A stretch of 64,000 nt of DNA from positions 43,396,233-43,460,232 of the forward strand of contig JARWIR010000002.1 of the NCBI GenBank assembly GCA_029959085.1. The letters run 5' to 3'. The translations under genes and the position numbers were made by a program. Source of the stretch: Nemophila menziesii. Lineage: Eukaryota > Streptophyta > Magnoliopsida > Boraginales > Hydrophyllaceae. Shown one piece after another: positions 10,380-23,699 of this stretch. The stretch's first letter is position 1. Each line of letters opens with the position of its first letter. The notes below the pieces were generated by a model. The model saw only the letters and a program-made list of their open reading frames with translations, was not told the DNA's origin and searched no databases.

Positions 10380-11150
10380 TGGTCTTTTTTTTTGCGATAG
10401 AGTAATCGTATCATGAGACATCATTTTAGGGGTATTTAGGACTTATTTAAAGGATTTCTCCCTAATATTTGACGTTTTATGATTTCTTATCTCGTTTTGG
10501 CTTTTACGTTCTTTTAGAGTTTTGATGTGTTAATTGTCTACTAACGTACATAAGTTAGGTACTTGTACGATACGATACCATGATACGTGATAAGAATTCT
10601 AGAAGAAAAGATTCATCCCCAAAGTCACGTCGTAAGAATATAGCTAATAAGGTAAGAGACTTTAGCGCCGATCATTCACGTAGATGTCACTTAGAAGAGG
10701 TCTATATTTGTGTTATGTAGAAGCCTAAGCTACCCAGAAGGGAGTTAGGAAGAATTCAGAATTTCGACTATTGCATATTTATCAGTTCATATTTAAACAA
10801 TAACCGAAAGTCAATACTAGTGGGGATTACCTGCGAGTTCTCGGCTTATACTTTTCGTATTGTACTCTTAGTTAATTGCATTTTATAGTTTAATTATAAT
10901 TTAGCTTAATTTCCTTTTTAATTGCATCTTTAGTTCTTTTATATAAAATCCCAATACATACTTACTATCTTTTATTTTTAGTTTCACACCTCATTCTAAA
11001 ACACTTAAGAAAACACATCAAGAATTAAAAATCATTATCCAGGTGGAGACGATAACTCTTTATACTTACTATTTATTACTTCCTGACGATATGTACACTT
11101 GCAGGTAGTAGCTCTTTTTATTTACCCGATAAATTACTTTATTATAATAT
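10380..11150 (+). mobile_element. Degraded Athila-like LTR (family-2 type), plus strand
   Basis: Starts TGG straight after the PPT-like tract. The first part parallels 35601 onward (atgagacatcattttagggg against atgagacgtcattttagggg). Near 10808 it has ctagtggggattac, a phrase also present in the family-1 LTRs, and near 11090 tgtacacttgcagg, as in the outer end of family-2 LTRs. The right end is estimated from similarity only. Confidence 0.55.
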
Positions 11151-13200
11151 GTTAATGAAGATGTAACCAACCTCTATCGTGGACATTTTTGTAGATAATT
11201 ATGATATACTCGAAATCTATAATGTTGAATCGATTATAGTAACCACAAATAAAAAGTATATTATATGTATTGGATTTAAATAGTTTGAAATATACACATA
11301 CTAGATATTACAAGTACCCTGAAGGCACTGCAAAAAATAAAAACCCGTGTGGGCTTGCATCTTTCTTATAATATCTGAATATTCAAACATAGCGATAAGT
11401 GCTTGTAGTGTTCAATTATGATTACATATCCCAAATAATTAGTTGATAAAGCGGGGGTTGATATTTATCTTGTTAAAACACGGGTATATTTTTCTATTTT
11501 ACTCAAAATATTGGGATTTAGTTTGATACACGCAATACATAAAAGACATGATGAGAGAGAAAGGGCATATGGATGTCATAAAAAAGGTCTTTCTTTTTGC
11601 CCGAAGTAATAACAAAATATCACGATTTGAGTATTTATTTTAAGCTATATTAAAATTATTTGAAGTGTTGCTTACTCATTACATCTTAACCAAGATACAT
11701 ATAATATATAATCATTTTTAGAACTTAGCACAACGTTTTAGAGATGAAGATGTGAAAAGTCTATCTTATATATGGAATACCCGATAATCAAATTTAGTAA
11801 CCAGAATAGTAAATGGGAGCAGAAAATTAAATAAATGTATTTTTTTTCTTAAATATTCGATCAAGTTCATCCTCATTGCTATCTAATGATTCTTGACTAT
11901 CTCCATACCTACTTATCAAAATAATTTGCTGCAGGCAACAACTGATATGATATTCAATTGTAATTGTAGTTGTAGGTCTATACCTGAATTGTTTAATTCC
12001 GGGAATTATTTATTAATTTAATATATCTAATTATATGGTTATGGTTTTTTAATCATAAGGGTAATTATTCTATATTTTAATAATTAGTGTTGTAGAAAAA
12101 CATTAAGAGTTATATGTGTATGACATAAAAAACTTGATCTTGGTGACCCTACTTATCTTCCAATCAGCCAAAAGAGTGTTATTTCATGAAAAAAGTGAAT
12201 ATTCTATTTTTTTAATAACTTTTTGGTCAAGTTTAAACATTTCTCAAAGAACATAAAATATGCGCATTTACATTTTATTCAAGAAACAACTTAACATTTT
12301 TATAACTAAAAGATATGCCAGCCAATTATATATAGTATATACCCATGTGTCTGACTAAAATGTAATGTCATGTGTTTCTTCTAAAGGATATCATAGGTTT
12401 GAGGTTAACCCCATAAACGAAAAACCAAAAATATACAAAAACGATGTTCTTGAAATACTCGCAAGATATTTCGCTAAAAGTGGCTCCTAAAACAAATATG
12501 GGAATCGTATCAGAAAACTTATCATATTATTATATAAATTATGAAATATGGGACTAACACCTGAATAGCAAGATAAGCCGCCATTCACATACAATTTCAG
12601 AGAAAACAGAATACACTAAGGTGCCAAGTATCGTGTCATGATCTAAAAAATTGGATATTAATCATCTAATAGGTTTGGGTTGATATTTGGCGCTAATTTC
12701 ACTATTTGTTGTAAAATTTGACTCAACATCTCCAAATACAGCGGACCCACAATATATAGCATGATATTGGCACCAGAGACACACACAACTGTACCTCCAA
12801 TTTTAGCTTGACCTTCTATTGTTAACATATTTGATATTTGTGTACTGCATATAAGATGGATATTATTTACAACTTTAAAGAAAATATAAGGACTATAATC
12901 AAATATATTGAGTAATGACCCATCATTTTGGCTGATACGAACATGAATACTGGAATTACGGGTTGTATAACTGCAGCATATGCTGGATTTGTGTAGCCAA
13001 TACCGATGATGATTTTAAACTTTTCCTAAGTATACACTAAAGAATTGAAGAAGTACAAACTTACCCTGTTAATCCAAGAAAGAAGAAAGATAATAAGAAG
13101 CGTTTATTTATTGATTTTCTCCAAATAACCTGAAATAGACATTCTCCTTTTAGTACAATTTAGAATTTGATGTCTAAGTAAGAAATATGACCATCAATTC
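11151..13200. other. Non-coding AT-rich stretch, nothing recognised
   Basis: No sustained reading frame, LTR terminus or RNA gene seen. A short piece at about 11214-11275 resembles 25561-25621 (aatctataatgtt...ttatagtaac), which suggests that both follow related retroelement debris. Confidence 0.6.
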
Positions 13201-13204
13201 TTTT

Positions 13205-13675
13205 TAGTCTTACTGACGGGTACCTATCTTATGCAAAAATTGCATGATAAATTCCTATTTTAAGCAAATAATGTACTATACGTCTCTACATTATGCACAG
13301 ACTGTACCACGTACCTATACTATGCTAAAATTGCATGATAAGTCCATATGTTATGCAAAAACCACACCAGGTCTCTATACTATGCAAAAAACATGCACGA
13401 TAAGTCCTCATTTTTTGTAAAACAATTACAATTTTGCATAATATATGGAGATTTACTATAACATCTACATAGTATATTGCAACTTTTTCTATAATATAGG
13501 GGCGCATAGTACAGTTTTTGCATAGATACTATAGGGACCTGCATTGCAGTTTTAAATAATATAAGGTTGCATAACATAGTTTAGGGGATCTATAGTGTGC
13601 TTTTAGCATAATATAGATCATATAGTGCATTTTCTGCATATTATAGGAACATGTAGTGCAAATATCTTAAAAATG
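13205..13675. repeat. Fold-back array of about 30-bp repeats
   Basis: From 13205 to about 13430 the unit ctatactatgcaaaaattgc, then atgataagtc or similar, repeats about seven times at 29-33 bp spacing. From about 13430 to 13675 the complementary orientation (ttttgcata.tatagggacctgcattgca) repeats about seven or eight times. The two halves therefore form an inverted repeat with arms of about 230 bp made of degenerate tandem units. This is the architecture of fold-back transposon ends. No coding core lies between the arms. Related units are at 7795-7985 and 30830-31025. Confidence 0.7.
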
Positions 13676-13679
13676 GGTA

Positions 13680-15590
13680 GTATAAACCTGTTTTACTTTA
13701 ACTTCACCATTAGAACCAGCTGTATTCTGAAACACAACTTCTTGAGATTTTCTCGTAGATTCCTTTTCCAATTAACAGTAATTAGCTTCCATTTCGTCCA
13801 ATAATTTCTTGTCTAAATATGAACCCAGTTGATGAACGATAGCTTTTTTAAACCGTTTTGCAAACCCTCTCTGTTTTATTTGAGATTAACTAACAAAGCA
13901 AAGCAGTTCGTGTATAACAGTCACTGTCCACCCGTGAGTACATCTTCATAAGGTGAAATGTAAGGCAAATTCTGACATTCCTCAGCCCAAATTGGTCCAT
14001 GAACTATCTCTTTTTTATTGACTTACTCCTCAAATGTCTTTTTCATATAACACTTAACGTTAAAAATATGACATAACAGGGACTAACTAGGGGTACAAAA
14101 GTGAAGGCTAAGGACCATTTGCTAGTATGGACTATATTTCAAGAACCCAAAAAGAAATTACTCTGTATCAATTGAGTTTTTTTACCTAGATTGCACCTAA
14201 AAATCCTCAAGAAACTCAACAGCTAAATTTACATGAGAAGATGAAATTATTTCAATATAGGGACCAAATAGCAATTTTAAAAAAAAATACTAAAAGCATG
14301 GGAGATTTTTTAGTCATGTATTGTATATTACCTATGCTATTTCTTGGGTATCCATGGTTCTAAAACACCCGAGCAAATATCAATGAGCAAACATGATGAT
14401 TTAGCCTATAAACGGAAACATGAAATTGAAATGTGCGTGAGAATGAAAACAATTACCCATGGCTTAGTTCTCAATTCATATAAAAGTGATAGAACGAAAT
14501 AAAAATGTCACCTTAATTTGAATATGTTGCAAATGTATCTCCAATCACACATTAATCTCCATTCTTACAAAAATAAGCGAATAAACTAATACTTCAAACA
14601 TTAATCTAACCTTCAAACATTAATCTAAACTAAATTTCTAGTATCAGAAAAAGCATGTCGTACAAATCATTCCAGAATTTACTACAATCTTGTTGTAATT
14701 GTTTTTTTTTTCTACTCTTGATACCATAGAATGTAGGAGAAGTGTACCTTGGTGTCTACTCAGCTTTGCCTTTCCAAAATTTTTAACTGGAATAAACATT
14801 ATCCAACATTAGAATAAACTAAAAAGAACATTATGGGTTGTAAAGAAAAAATAAATTTAAATATTTAATAATTGTAGAAAATATCCTTTTAAAATTAACT
14901 TTTTCGGAAACAATTGAATACATCTGGACCTTGAACCCAATTCAAAATGTTGAGAATTTTGATTCACTTAATTGAAAATGTAAAGAGCTAATTCGCATAG
15001 AGTTTACTTCAAGAAATGTAAATGGTGGATGTGACAATAATGTCGATTGTACAATTTGTATAAAAATATCATAATTATACCTGAATTTTAGTTCTCCGTT
15101 AGTTGTTGATAGAGTTTACTTCAAGAAATGTAAATGGTGGATGTGAGAATAATGCAAAATTTATGGGTCTGTGTATACAGAACATGAATATTACATTCTA
15201 TTTATTTTCTCTTATTTTGATTTCAAGGTTTGTGTATACCTACTAGAAAAATACTCGCTCACTAACGTCATATTATGTTGTAATATTAGTTTTCTTTTTA
15301 ACAACTAATATCAATCTTGCTAGTATCTGCATACTTGTCGAACCTTGTGGTTAAAAAATTTTCTCCTTAAAGAATTCTTAATTGATTGAGATTCTCCTTT
15401 TACGTCAATTGATTATCTCTTTAATTTCTTCGATCCTCTACAACAAGTATATAAAAATTCGGGAGACTAACAAGAATATAAAAACTTGGGAACTTAAAAT
15501 TAATTTAATCATTTTGTCGTAAGAAAGTATTAATTTTTTGTGTTGTCTTTTAGTGAGAAAGGTTGAATAATTCGTTTGTTTAAATTATCT
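13680..15590. other. Non-coding stretch, nothing recognised
   Basis: AT-rich DNA without a supported reading frame. It contains only a close direct repeat at 14998-15156, listed separately. The 5' LTR of the following copia element would be expected near its right end, but I could not match anything there to the 3' LTR at 19472-20254. Confidence 0.6.
14998..15156 (+). repeat. Direct repeat of about 46 bp, 111 bp apart
   Basis: The segment beginning atagagtttacttcaagaaa at 14998 recurs at 15109 with one or two changes (gtggatgtgacaataatg against gtggatgtgagaataatg). This looks like a short local duplication. Confidence 0.75.
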
Positions 15591-15879
15591 ATAATATTGT
15601 GTAATCCTTGGTGATTGAATTGATGTGTAACAAGATAAATAATATATCCAGAAATGATGGAATCGGTAACAACATACCTTTAGCAATTTCATTTATGGAA
15701 AATAAATTTGTGGGACATGATCCCGACTCTTATAGACCTGTTAAGGAGTTTAATAAGTTAAATGGAAATGACTATATGTGTAAAGGAATAGATAACCAAA
15801 ATTACAGAGAAAACAATAAAGGCAATTCCATGCAAGGAATACAAAGCCAAGCAACCAGGACTAAGATCAAATAAATTTG

Positions 15880-16450
15880 ATTTTACTACAGTAGTTTCTG
15901 AAGTAAATTTTGTTGGCAATACCAAACACTAGTGGGTAGATACTGAGGCCACCTGACATGTATGTTCAAGACATAAAAAGTTGCAACTACTGAAGAGACT
16001 TTATGTAGGGGAAATTTCTCTACATCAAAAGTAGTTGGATCTGGATCATTATTTTGATAATGACTTCTGGAAAAGAGTTGAGTCTCTATAACGTTCTCCA
16101 TGTGTCTGACATTAGAAGGAATCTGGTATCAGGTTTGTTATTTAGTAAGAATGTCTTAAAACTAGTATTTGAGTCTCACTAAAGGTGGGATATTTGTGGG
16201 CAAAGGGTACCTATGTGATGGTTTATTTAATATGAATGTAATGACCATAGTACCTACCAAAATGTAACGGAGAAAATAATATATCCTTGACTCAACTAAT
16301 TTATGGAATGATAGATTAGGAGATGTTAATTTTGGTTCATTAAATAGTAAACGTCGGGTTACTATCTAATGTAAGCTTAAATTATCAAACTGAATGTGAA
16401 ATATGTGTTGAGTAAAAATTAATAAAACCCTTATTTAAATCTATAAAAGG
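15880..16450 (+). pseudogene. Copia protease and GAG-pre-integrase remnant
   Basis: A frame near 15932 reads WVDTEAT followed by a stop and HVCS. This is the copia protease active site (usually D-T/S-G-A), with Glu in place of the Gly and a TGA two residues later. Further on NVLHV-like text and a NLW-like segment (NLWNDRLGDVNFGSLN near 16299) mark the GAG-pre-integrase domain. Several stops and frame changes make it non-functional. Upstream at 15608-15874 an open stretch of 88 codons occupies the gag position, but I do not recognise it. Confidence 0.75.
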
Positions 16451-17188
16451 GACTTCGATACCTTTAGAGTTAATTCATAGTGACATAAGTAACTTGAAAT
16501 TGGTGCAAACTAGAAGTGGTAAAAATTATTTCATAACTTTCATTGACGATTGCACAAGGTATTGTCAAATATTCTTGCTTCAAAGTAAGGATGAGGCCTT
16601 AGACTAATTTATGCAATACAAAATTGAATTTGAGAATCAACTAAATAAAAAGATTAAGAATCTTAGAACAAATTGGGGAGGAGAATATGTGTCTCCTTTT
16701 GAGGAGTTCTGCGCTAAACATGGAATCATCCAGCCCCCTACTCACCTCAAAAAAACGGGCTTGCTGAACACAAAAACCGCACGTTGAAGGAAATGATGAA
16801 TGCATTGCTGATTATCTAAGGGTTACCACAGAACTTGTGGGGAGAGACTTTGCTCACCGCAAACCACATCCTCAACAAGGTACCACACAAGAAGATAGAT
16901 AAAACTCCTTACGAATTATGGAAAGGAAAACCACCTTCCTTCAAATACGTAAAAGTGTGGGGATGCTTGGCAAAGGTAGCAATTCCTGCCCCTAAAATTG
17001 TCAAAATAAGACCAAAGACCATCGATTGTGTCTTTATTGGATATGCTCACAATAGTGCTGCATATAGATTCCTGGTACACGAATCTTGTCATGTTGACAT
17101 TCACGTCAATACGGTGATTGATTTAAAAAATGCACATTCTTTGAAACAACATTTCCGTACAAGACCACACCAGAATCTGGTTCCTTGA
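16451..17188 (+). pseudogene. Copia integrase core remnant
   Basis: The rve core is readable. The first Asp is in LELIHSDISNLK (about 16465), a second in FITFIDDCTRY (about 16531) and NWGGEY follows. After a one-base slip near 16733 come the catalytic Glu in NGLAEHKNRT (16756-16785), then LNKVPHKK, TPYELWKGKPPS and VWGCLAKV. The last 117 codons (16835-17188) are open. The three catalytic acidic positions seem preserved, but stops (for example LLII followed by TAA) and the frameshift disable the protein. Confidence 0.82.
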
Positions 17189-18830
17189 AAAGAACAGGTG
17201 ATACAGTTCAAGAAGAGCAAGATCAAGAATCATTGCCAAATGAAGGAGAACCAAGAAGAAGTAAGCGGGTGAGAACCTCTACATCTTTTGATCCTAACTT
17301 TCAATCTTACATGCTAGATGAAGAACCATGAACATTTAAGAATGCTATGTCAAACCCTGACGCCTCTTACTATAAGAAACGGTAAATAGCGAGATAGAAT
17401 CCATTATGCAAAATCATATGTGGGAATTAGTGTATCTCCCTCCTGGGAATAAAGCACTTGGATACAATTGGATATTCAAGAATAAAGTAAAGACCGATTG
17501 GTCTATTAAAATTATACGAGGCTCGCCTTGTTTGAAAAGGTTATAGTCAAAGAGAAGAAATTGACTATTTTGATACTTATACTCCAGTCACGAGAATATC
17601 ATCCATTCGAATGCTAATCTTTATAGCTTCAATATACAAGCTCGAAATTTATCAAATAGATGTAAAAATAGCTTCCCTTAATGGAGAACTAAATTAAGAG
17701 ATATATATGGAACAACCTGAGGGTTACGTAGTTCCAGGGAAGGAGATCCAAGTACGTAAGCTTGTTAAATCTTTATATGGTTTAAAACAGACACTGATGC
17801 AATGACATGACAAATTTGATAGATTCATGATCTTGAATGATTTCAAGATCAACGAATGTGACATATGCGTTTATGTAAAACGAAATGAGACAGGATATGT
17901 CATTGCGTGTTTATATGTTGATGATATATTGTAAGTAATATAGATGTTATTACATTCACCAAGAGGATGCTTTCAAATAAGTTCGACATGGAAGATCTAG
18001 GTCTTGCAAATGTTACTTTGGGTATCAAGATTCTCCGAACATCTGAAGGTATTATAGTATCTTAGTCACACTATATTGAGAAAGTATTAAACAAATTTAG
18101 TAATGGAGACACAAGTATTGCCAAGAAACCTATTGATGTTAATTTACATCTTCCTAAGAACATTGGTGATACGATCAACCAGTTGGAGTACTCTCATATT
18201 ATTGGGATTCTCATGTACCTAACAAACTGAACTAGGCCAGATATAGCATATGCAGTAAGCAAGCTAAGTAGGTTTACACATAATCCGGGGAAGAACCATT
18301 GGATTGCTATTGTAAGAGTTCTAAGGTATCTTAGATACACTATGAACGAAGGGTTGTTGTACACAGGATATCCAGCTGTACTAGAAGGATACAGTGATGC
18401 AAACTGGATATCAGACTCCACCGACTCAAAATCCAAAAGTGGGTTTGTCTATATGTTATGAGGAGGAGTCATGTCTTGGGAATCCACTAAGCAAACATGC
18501 ATAGCTAGATCCACTATGGAATCTGAGTTTATAGATTTAGACAAAGCTACTGAGGAAGCCGAGTGGTTTAGGAATTTCTTAGAGTATATTCCTAATTGGC
18601 CAAAGCTTGCCTCAGCTATCTGCATGCATTGAGATAGTCAAAGTGCCATTGGTAGGGAATTAAACGGAATGTATAACGGTAACTCTAGACACATATGTCA
18701 TAGACACAATACTGTTAGACAACTTCTCTCAAAAGGAGTTATCACAGTTGATTATGTTTGATCAAAGGATAACATAGCGGATCCATTGACCAAAGGTCTA
18801 CAAAGAGAGCAAGTGTGAGTGTTGTCAAGG
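17189..18830 (+). pseudogene. Copia reverse transcriptase and RNase H remnant
   Basis: RT begins about 17440 with LGYNWIFKNKVKTD. Next are YFDTYTPVTRISSIR (17566), the QIDVK...LNGEL segment (17655), QPEGYVVPGKE (17713) and the catalytic CLYVDDIL (about 17907), immediately followed by a stop. A Trp position in the usual QWHDKF is TGA (about 17802). RNase H is seen as [28 protein letters not shown] (18469-18528) and NIADPLTKGLQREQV (18772-18816). Frame changes occur after the YVDD box. Inactive. Confidence 0.85.
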
Positions 18831-19471
18831 GGAACGGGTCTTAAGCCTACGAAAGTTGAGTTGCCATGATGGGAACCCTACCTAGCAGAGTGGAGATCCC
18901 ACAATCTAGGTTCAAAGGGAAAACTGAATCATGAAACTGCAACTTGGTGCGACGCAATGTTGGGAGACCTCCCCAAACCATTTCTAGGACAAAATTAAAC
19001 AGTGCTACTTGTAAAAGCGAAGGATAAGTTAAACTTTTAATGGTTCTTGTATCTTCGATAACATAAGATAGAGTAATGCAGAATATTCTCGACAAGAGAC
19101 CACATATATGAATAACATGGGTAGAGCCGCCCTAGAAGATTTTTAAAGGCGGAATTCTCCGACGGTTATTCATGAAATACCAGGAGTTGTCCAGGGCCGT
19201 AAACTGACACAACCGTGAGAACCAAATAATATTTGGAAGTATGCTATGTAAGTTTTATTGTCTTGGTTTACACAAAAGCTAAATAGTTCAAGACATCACG
19301 TTCACTTGTTAGCAAGTAAATCCGATAGCTCTTACTACAGAAGGTTCATGGCCAAAAGCTACCTTTCTCGATGTAGTATTTCTTCTACGCTTTTCTCTCG
19401 CTCTCTCAAGTGTTTAGCATTCTTTTGCATAATTTTTAAGGTGGTTAGTCAATTTCCATTCATGTGGGGAT
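18831..19471 (+). other. Copia 3' non-coding region with polypurine tract
   Basis: Region between the RNase H end and the LTR. It holds the copia-typical stretch that starts like a degraded extension of the polyprotein (gggtcttaagcctac near 18838) and ends in the PPT-like catgtggggat (19461-19471), next to the TGTTG start of the LTR. Short frames here on either strand are not supported. Confidence 0.65.
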
Positions 19472-20254
19472 TGTTGGACAAATGAGATTCTACCCAAGTG
19501 TTGACCATTTTTACGATGTTAGTTAGTGACTCAATTTAATGAAATGATTCGGATATTAATACGCTTATTCTAGTTGAAAAGATTAACGTAATATATTCAC
19601 TTGGTTAAAATCATTTGAAATTGAATGACAAATTGAGTCATGTAATTTGGAGAAATTAAATAAAAAAAACAATATATGTTATTTTATTTCTTTTTGTTAT
19701 AAAGCAAAGTAAAAAAGGCCTGATAGGGGTTGAATATGGACGATTAGTGGGCTTTTGGGCCTTAGGTTCATACCTTTGTTGGCCTTAGGTTGTTGGGCTT
19801 TTGTGTCTTAGGTTCATACCATCTGGATCAGCCCAATTTTTTTGGTCTTTTAAGTAAACTTTGTATCTTAAATTAATACAACGTAACTCGAAATGAAACA
19901 TCACAACCTTTAGCAAGCCACCTTTTTATTTTCTATAAATAGTTGGCCAACTAAACAATTTTCTTCATTCATTTTTCAAAGCATTAAAATTATAAGAGAG
20001 AGATAGAAAGAAGCAGCATTATTAAGTTCATTGAAATTCTTAAGAATTCGTGAGTCCGTTTCTTATGAATAGTTTTGTCGTTGTATCCTGGAGGTTGAAG
20101 CCAGCAAACATAAGACACATGTACGTGGCCTACCTTAAAGACATCGGATCCAATTCGAGCCTCGACAAGTAAAGTTATTTATTTATTTACTTTTATTTTA
20201 TTTCTGCATTAGTTTTTATATTGTTTTACTGGTTTATACAAATAAAACACAACA
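19472..20254 (+). repeat. Copia 3' LTR
   Basis: Begins TGTTGGACAA right after the PPT and ends ACACAACA, so the termini form the inverted pair TGTTG/CAACA typical of copia LTRs. The length is 783 bp. A TATA-like ctataaatag at 19935-19945 sits mid-LTR where the U3/R boundary would be expected. The matching 5' LTR is not in the window. Confidence 0.75.
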
Positions 20255-22789
20255 GTTTTAATCACCATATCACCAATTGAAGGAATTATTTGCTTAGAAA
20301 CCTAGTGGCGTAGGATAACCCTATTAAACTACCTCGTGGTTGTGTCGTAGCCTACCTATACGCTCTTTGGGTATATGTAGGAATTTAGAATCCTGACAAA
20401 GTATCCACGAGCTTTTATCTCCCTTATTAACTGAAATTGATAGAAAGAATTAGAAGGATTAGTAAAGAGATTTTTGTCTGAGGTCCAGATGAATGGTTTG
20501 CCTTTACTCAATGATAGATTGGAAATGTTTTTGCACAAGTAATAGAGGTTAAGGATTTTACTGGATTTCACTAAAAGACAATCAAACATTATTTATTTTT
20601 CTTCTTGTCCTTGATTGAATAAAATAATTTCATCTTCATTTATTATATATACTATTTGATGTTGAAAAGCAAAATAAATGGTGAATATATGGGTTGAGGA
20701 TCACCTGGTTTGAGGCTCTTCTCTTAAATATGTCAAACATATGGTCAATTCTATACATCAAATAATAATTGCAAGTCTTTTTTGTATTTTATAATAATTG
20801 CATGTTACCTTAAGAGTACACCATATACATCACAAAAACTTCAATTCTAACCCCACAACCATTGATCTTCAACAAAATCTGAATTTCTCAATTACCATTC
20901 TTACAAAGCAAATGTAATTTACAAATTCCGAAAAAACTAGGTGGCTACTCTTTTGATTTTGATGATTCCAAAGTATATTAAACTCCGTTCTTCCGAGTCA
21001 TGGACGATTTAACCTCTACATCAAATCAAAGCCTGTTAGGTTGCCAAAAAATTTCTTCCATAGTCTTTCAATAAATTTACTACAACTCCATGTCTTCTTA
21101 GCATTCAATAACAAACTCATTGATCATCCAGAACCAACATCAATGAACACCTCATCATTGTTCTTAGTTTTCATTTCGAAATTGTGTCTTAATACTGTTT
21201 GAAGGTATTGTTCCGCCATTGATCACAATAATTCGAAACCCACCATCAACATTAATTCAATCTACTCCACAATCAACATAGTTGTTCAGAACCTATATCG
21301 TCTTCTTCATTACCAGCCACCCTATATTCCTATTCCAAACAAAGGTCTTCGATCTATATTTCGAATCAAACATACATGAACCCAAAGTGTGAAAATGGGT
21401 TTTTGATGCAAAATGATAAAGCTTGATTTTGGGGCATGTTATAAATCTTCAATTGTGAGTTGTTGGGGAAAACTTTGAGGTGTGTATTCGAGATTTCATG
21501 ATGAATATGAAAAATAAAGGGTGTAATTATCAAAAAGGGTGTTAATATTGTTGGGTGTATACAAGAAACATTAGAGGTGATAAATGAGGCACGTGGACAT
21601 GAACGTGGACTCTTTAAATAGTCATCGTGAGGTCTTGAGCCTCAAGATAAGTATGTCTCTCTTTGTACACATAAAATACAGTTGTAATTACTAGACTTAA
21701 ATAAAAATAAAAATGTGTGTATTTTGTCTTATCTGTATCCAAATACACCACTTATGAAACATAAGTCTTCTTCTCCCCTTTAATGATATCAAACCATGAA
21801 TAATTCATATCCCGAGGTTCTTATATGATCCACAAGTATTTGTAATAGGTGTGTTGATAGGTTTTGTGTTGAGTATACTCATATTTGTAATAGGTGTTAA
21901 AATCATGGTAAACGATATTTAAATTTGGTTGAATTTAAATTTTTTTTGTTGAATTCATTATTACGTATCTAAATTGAATCATACGAACTCAATATATATA
22001 CATTATACATAAACATACAACACAAATGATCAAATATATATTTTCATATATGTGATTATATAGGTAAATAAAAGAATCAAAATAACTATCTACACGAGTT
22101 ATGCAAGGAACCGCGCTGCATTTCTGCGACCCAATCTAATACTTATGGACGACGTAAGTAATGAAATAAGTAATCAAACGTAGTTCGATGATGTATAGTT
22201 TATTTGTAATACACTGTTGCATATATTTGTAGGTACAATCCCTTCGTGCAAAAATTAAAAATCTATCATTAAAGGACGAGAAGGAATTATATTGTATAAA
22301 ATATCCACAACTGAGATATAGAAACTCTTATGTCTAATTATGTTTTTTCAAGTTCGTTGTCTTAGAATAATAATTAAATTTCAGTTATATTTGTATTATT
22401 GGAAGATAATCATGCATGATGATTAGATAAAAGGTTAATGCTAGGCTAGGTGGAATCTCAATCACATTAATATTTAAGTTATATACTAATTTTCTATAAT
22501 TTTTAAATGAACAAGTTGTCGTCTAGATTCCTCACACTGGACGATATGTGTATATTGATACAACGACATTTTGAAGAGTTGTGAGTGAAATGTATAAATA
22601 CACAATGAAGATTGTAATTATAAGTATTGATATGCTTTTATCATTTTCATTAAGCTAATTATTACAAGTAATAGAATAATTTCAACTTCTTTTATATATA
22701 ATTCAGTTATGAATTTTGCACAATCCATTATAATTTTAAAAATTCATTTTAGCCCAAGTATCTTCAAGTACGGGGCATTTCTGGTATAT
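20255..22789. other. Non-coding stretch, nothing recognised
   Basis: AT-rich DNA with no reading frame above shadow length and no LTR or terminal repeat that I could pair. The piece about 20980-21400 is slightly richer in C (CA/TC runs) but shows no codon pattern. Confidence 0.55.
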
Positions 22790-23699
22790 ACATATAAACA
22801 CACACATAATACATTTAGATTATCGGGGGCCTTAAGCAGCCACGTCTTTCGCATACACACAGGGCCGACCTTGTTTTATATCACACAATTTTCCCTTAGA
22901 CAATAAATGTAGAAACATGGCTAGTGGGATTAATTGCTAGTTCTTTAGCTAAACTCTTCTATCTTTCTCATTCGTGTTTTATTTATTGTCTTCAATTTGA
23001 GTCTTAGTTTATTAAGCATTAATTATTCAGAGTCTAAAAAATCCAGAAAATATTTTAGTGTATTTGCGTATTATTTTATCAACTTTCTCTAGTATACAAA
23101 GTAAGAACACTGTTAACAAATTAATTTTCGTATGCCCTAAGATCGATATCTATTTTACTTACTTAGTATTTGAAAATAATTTCACTTGCGGAGAGTTTAT
23201 CATAGTCATATTAGGTGTGTGTGTGTGTGTTATTATCATTTATTTATTACCCCTTTGGCCCTACCATGAAGCTTCAATGAATATTATGAAACAACAAAGA
23301 AATGATTTTTTCATATGCAAAATCAATTCATGTAACAACAAATTGTTACAAATTGATACGAACCTTCAACAAATTAAACAAGTTAAATCTTTTCAATTGA
23401 CCCAAAGTAAGAATAATATGATCAAGTTATTTCAAGATATTGACGACAAGGTTGGTTACTAATCGAGTAAAGCTATTGGTCTCCAAGGTAGGAAGTTGGT
23501 GGAATCACCACCGATTGTATTTAGTGAGGTAACAATTCCAACAGAATAAAAACCTTTAAGGATGAATCTGAACGAGGTAACCATTGAAGTTTGGGTTGAA
23601 GAAGTGGTCAAAAAACCAAAGGAAGTAGTTGAAGCATCATAGGTGCAAGAGAAACTAAGAGCGAACCCCCACAAAGAATTCATCCACTACCTCGGTTCC

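Larger units (their letters stand above)
15600..20254 (+). mobile_element. Decayed Ty1/copia retrotransposon, 5' truncated
   Basis: The order protease, GAG-pre-integrase, integrase, RT, RNase H is the copia order (integrase before RT). The 3' end has a PPT and a well-defined LTR. No 5' LTR, PBS or convincing gag is visible. Many stops and several frameshifts interrupt the polyprotein. The YVDD box and the ADPLTKGL end of RNase H put it in Ty1/copia; the DTGA-CHVCS-like protease context suggests a Tork-type lineage, but I cannot place it firmly. Confidence 0.88.

Noticed and set aside
13205..13675. CRISPR-like repeat array
   Set aside because: Units are degenerate, lack unique spacers of constant length and flip orientation halfway, and the DNA is plant nuclear.
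23058..23462. Plus-strand open frame of 134 codons
   Set aside because: Lies in the degraded gag leader. The counterpart at about 37230-37620 is full of indels and does not keep the frame, so there is no sign of selection.
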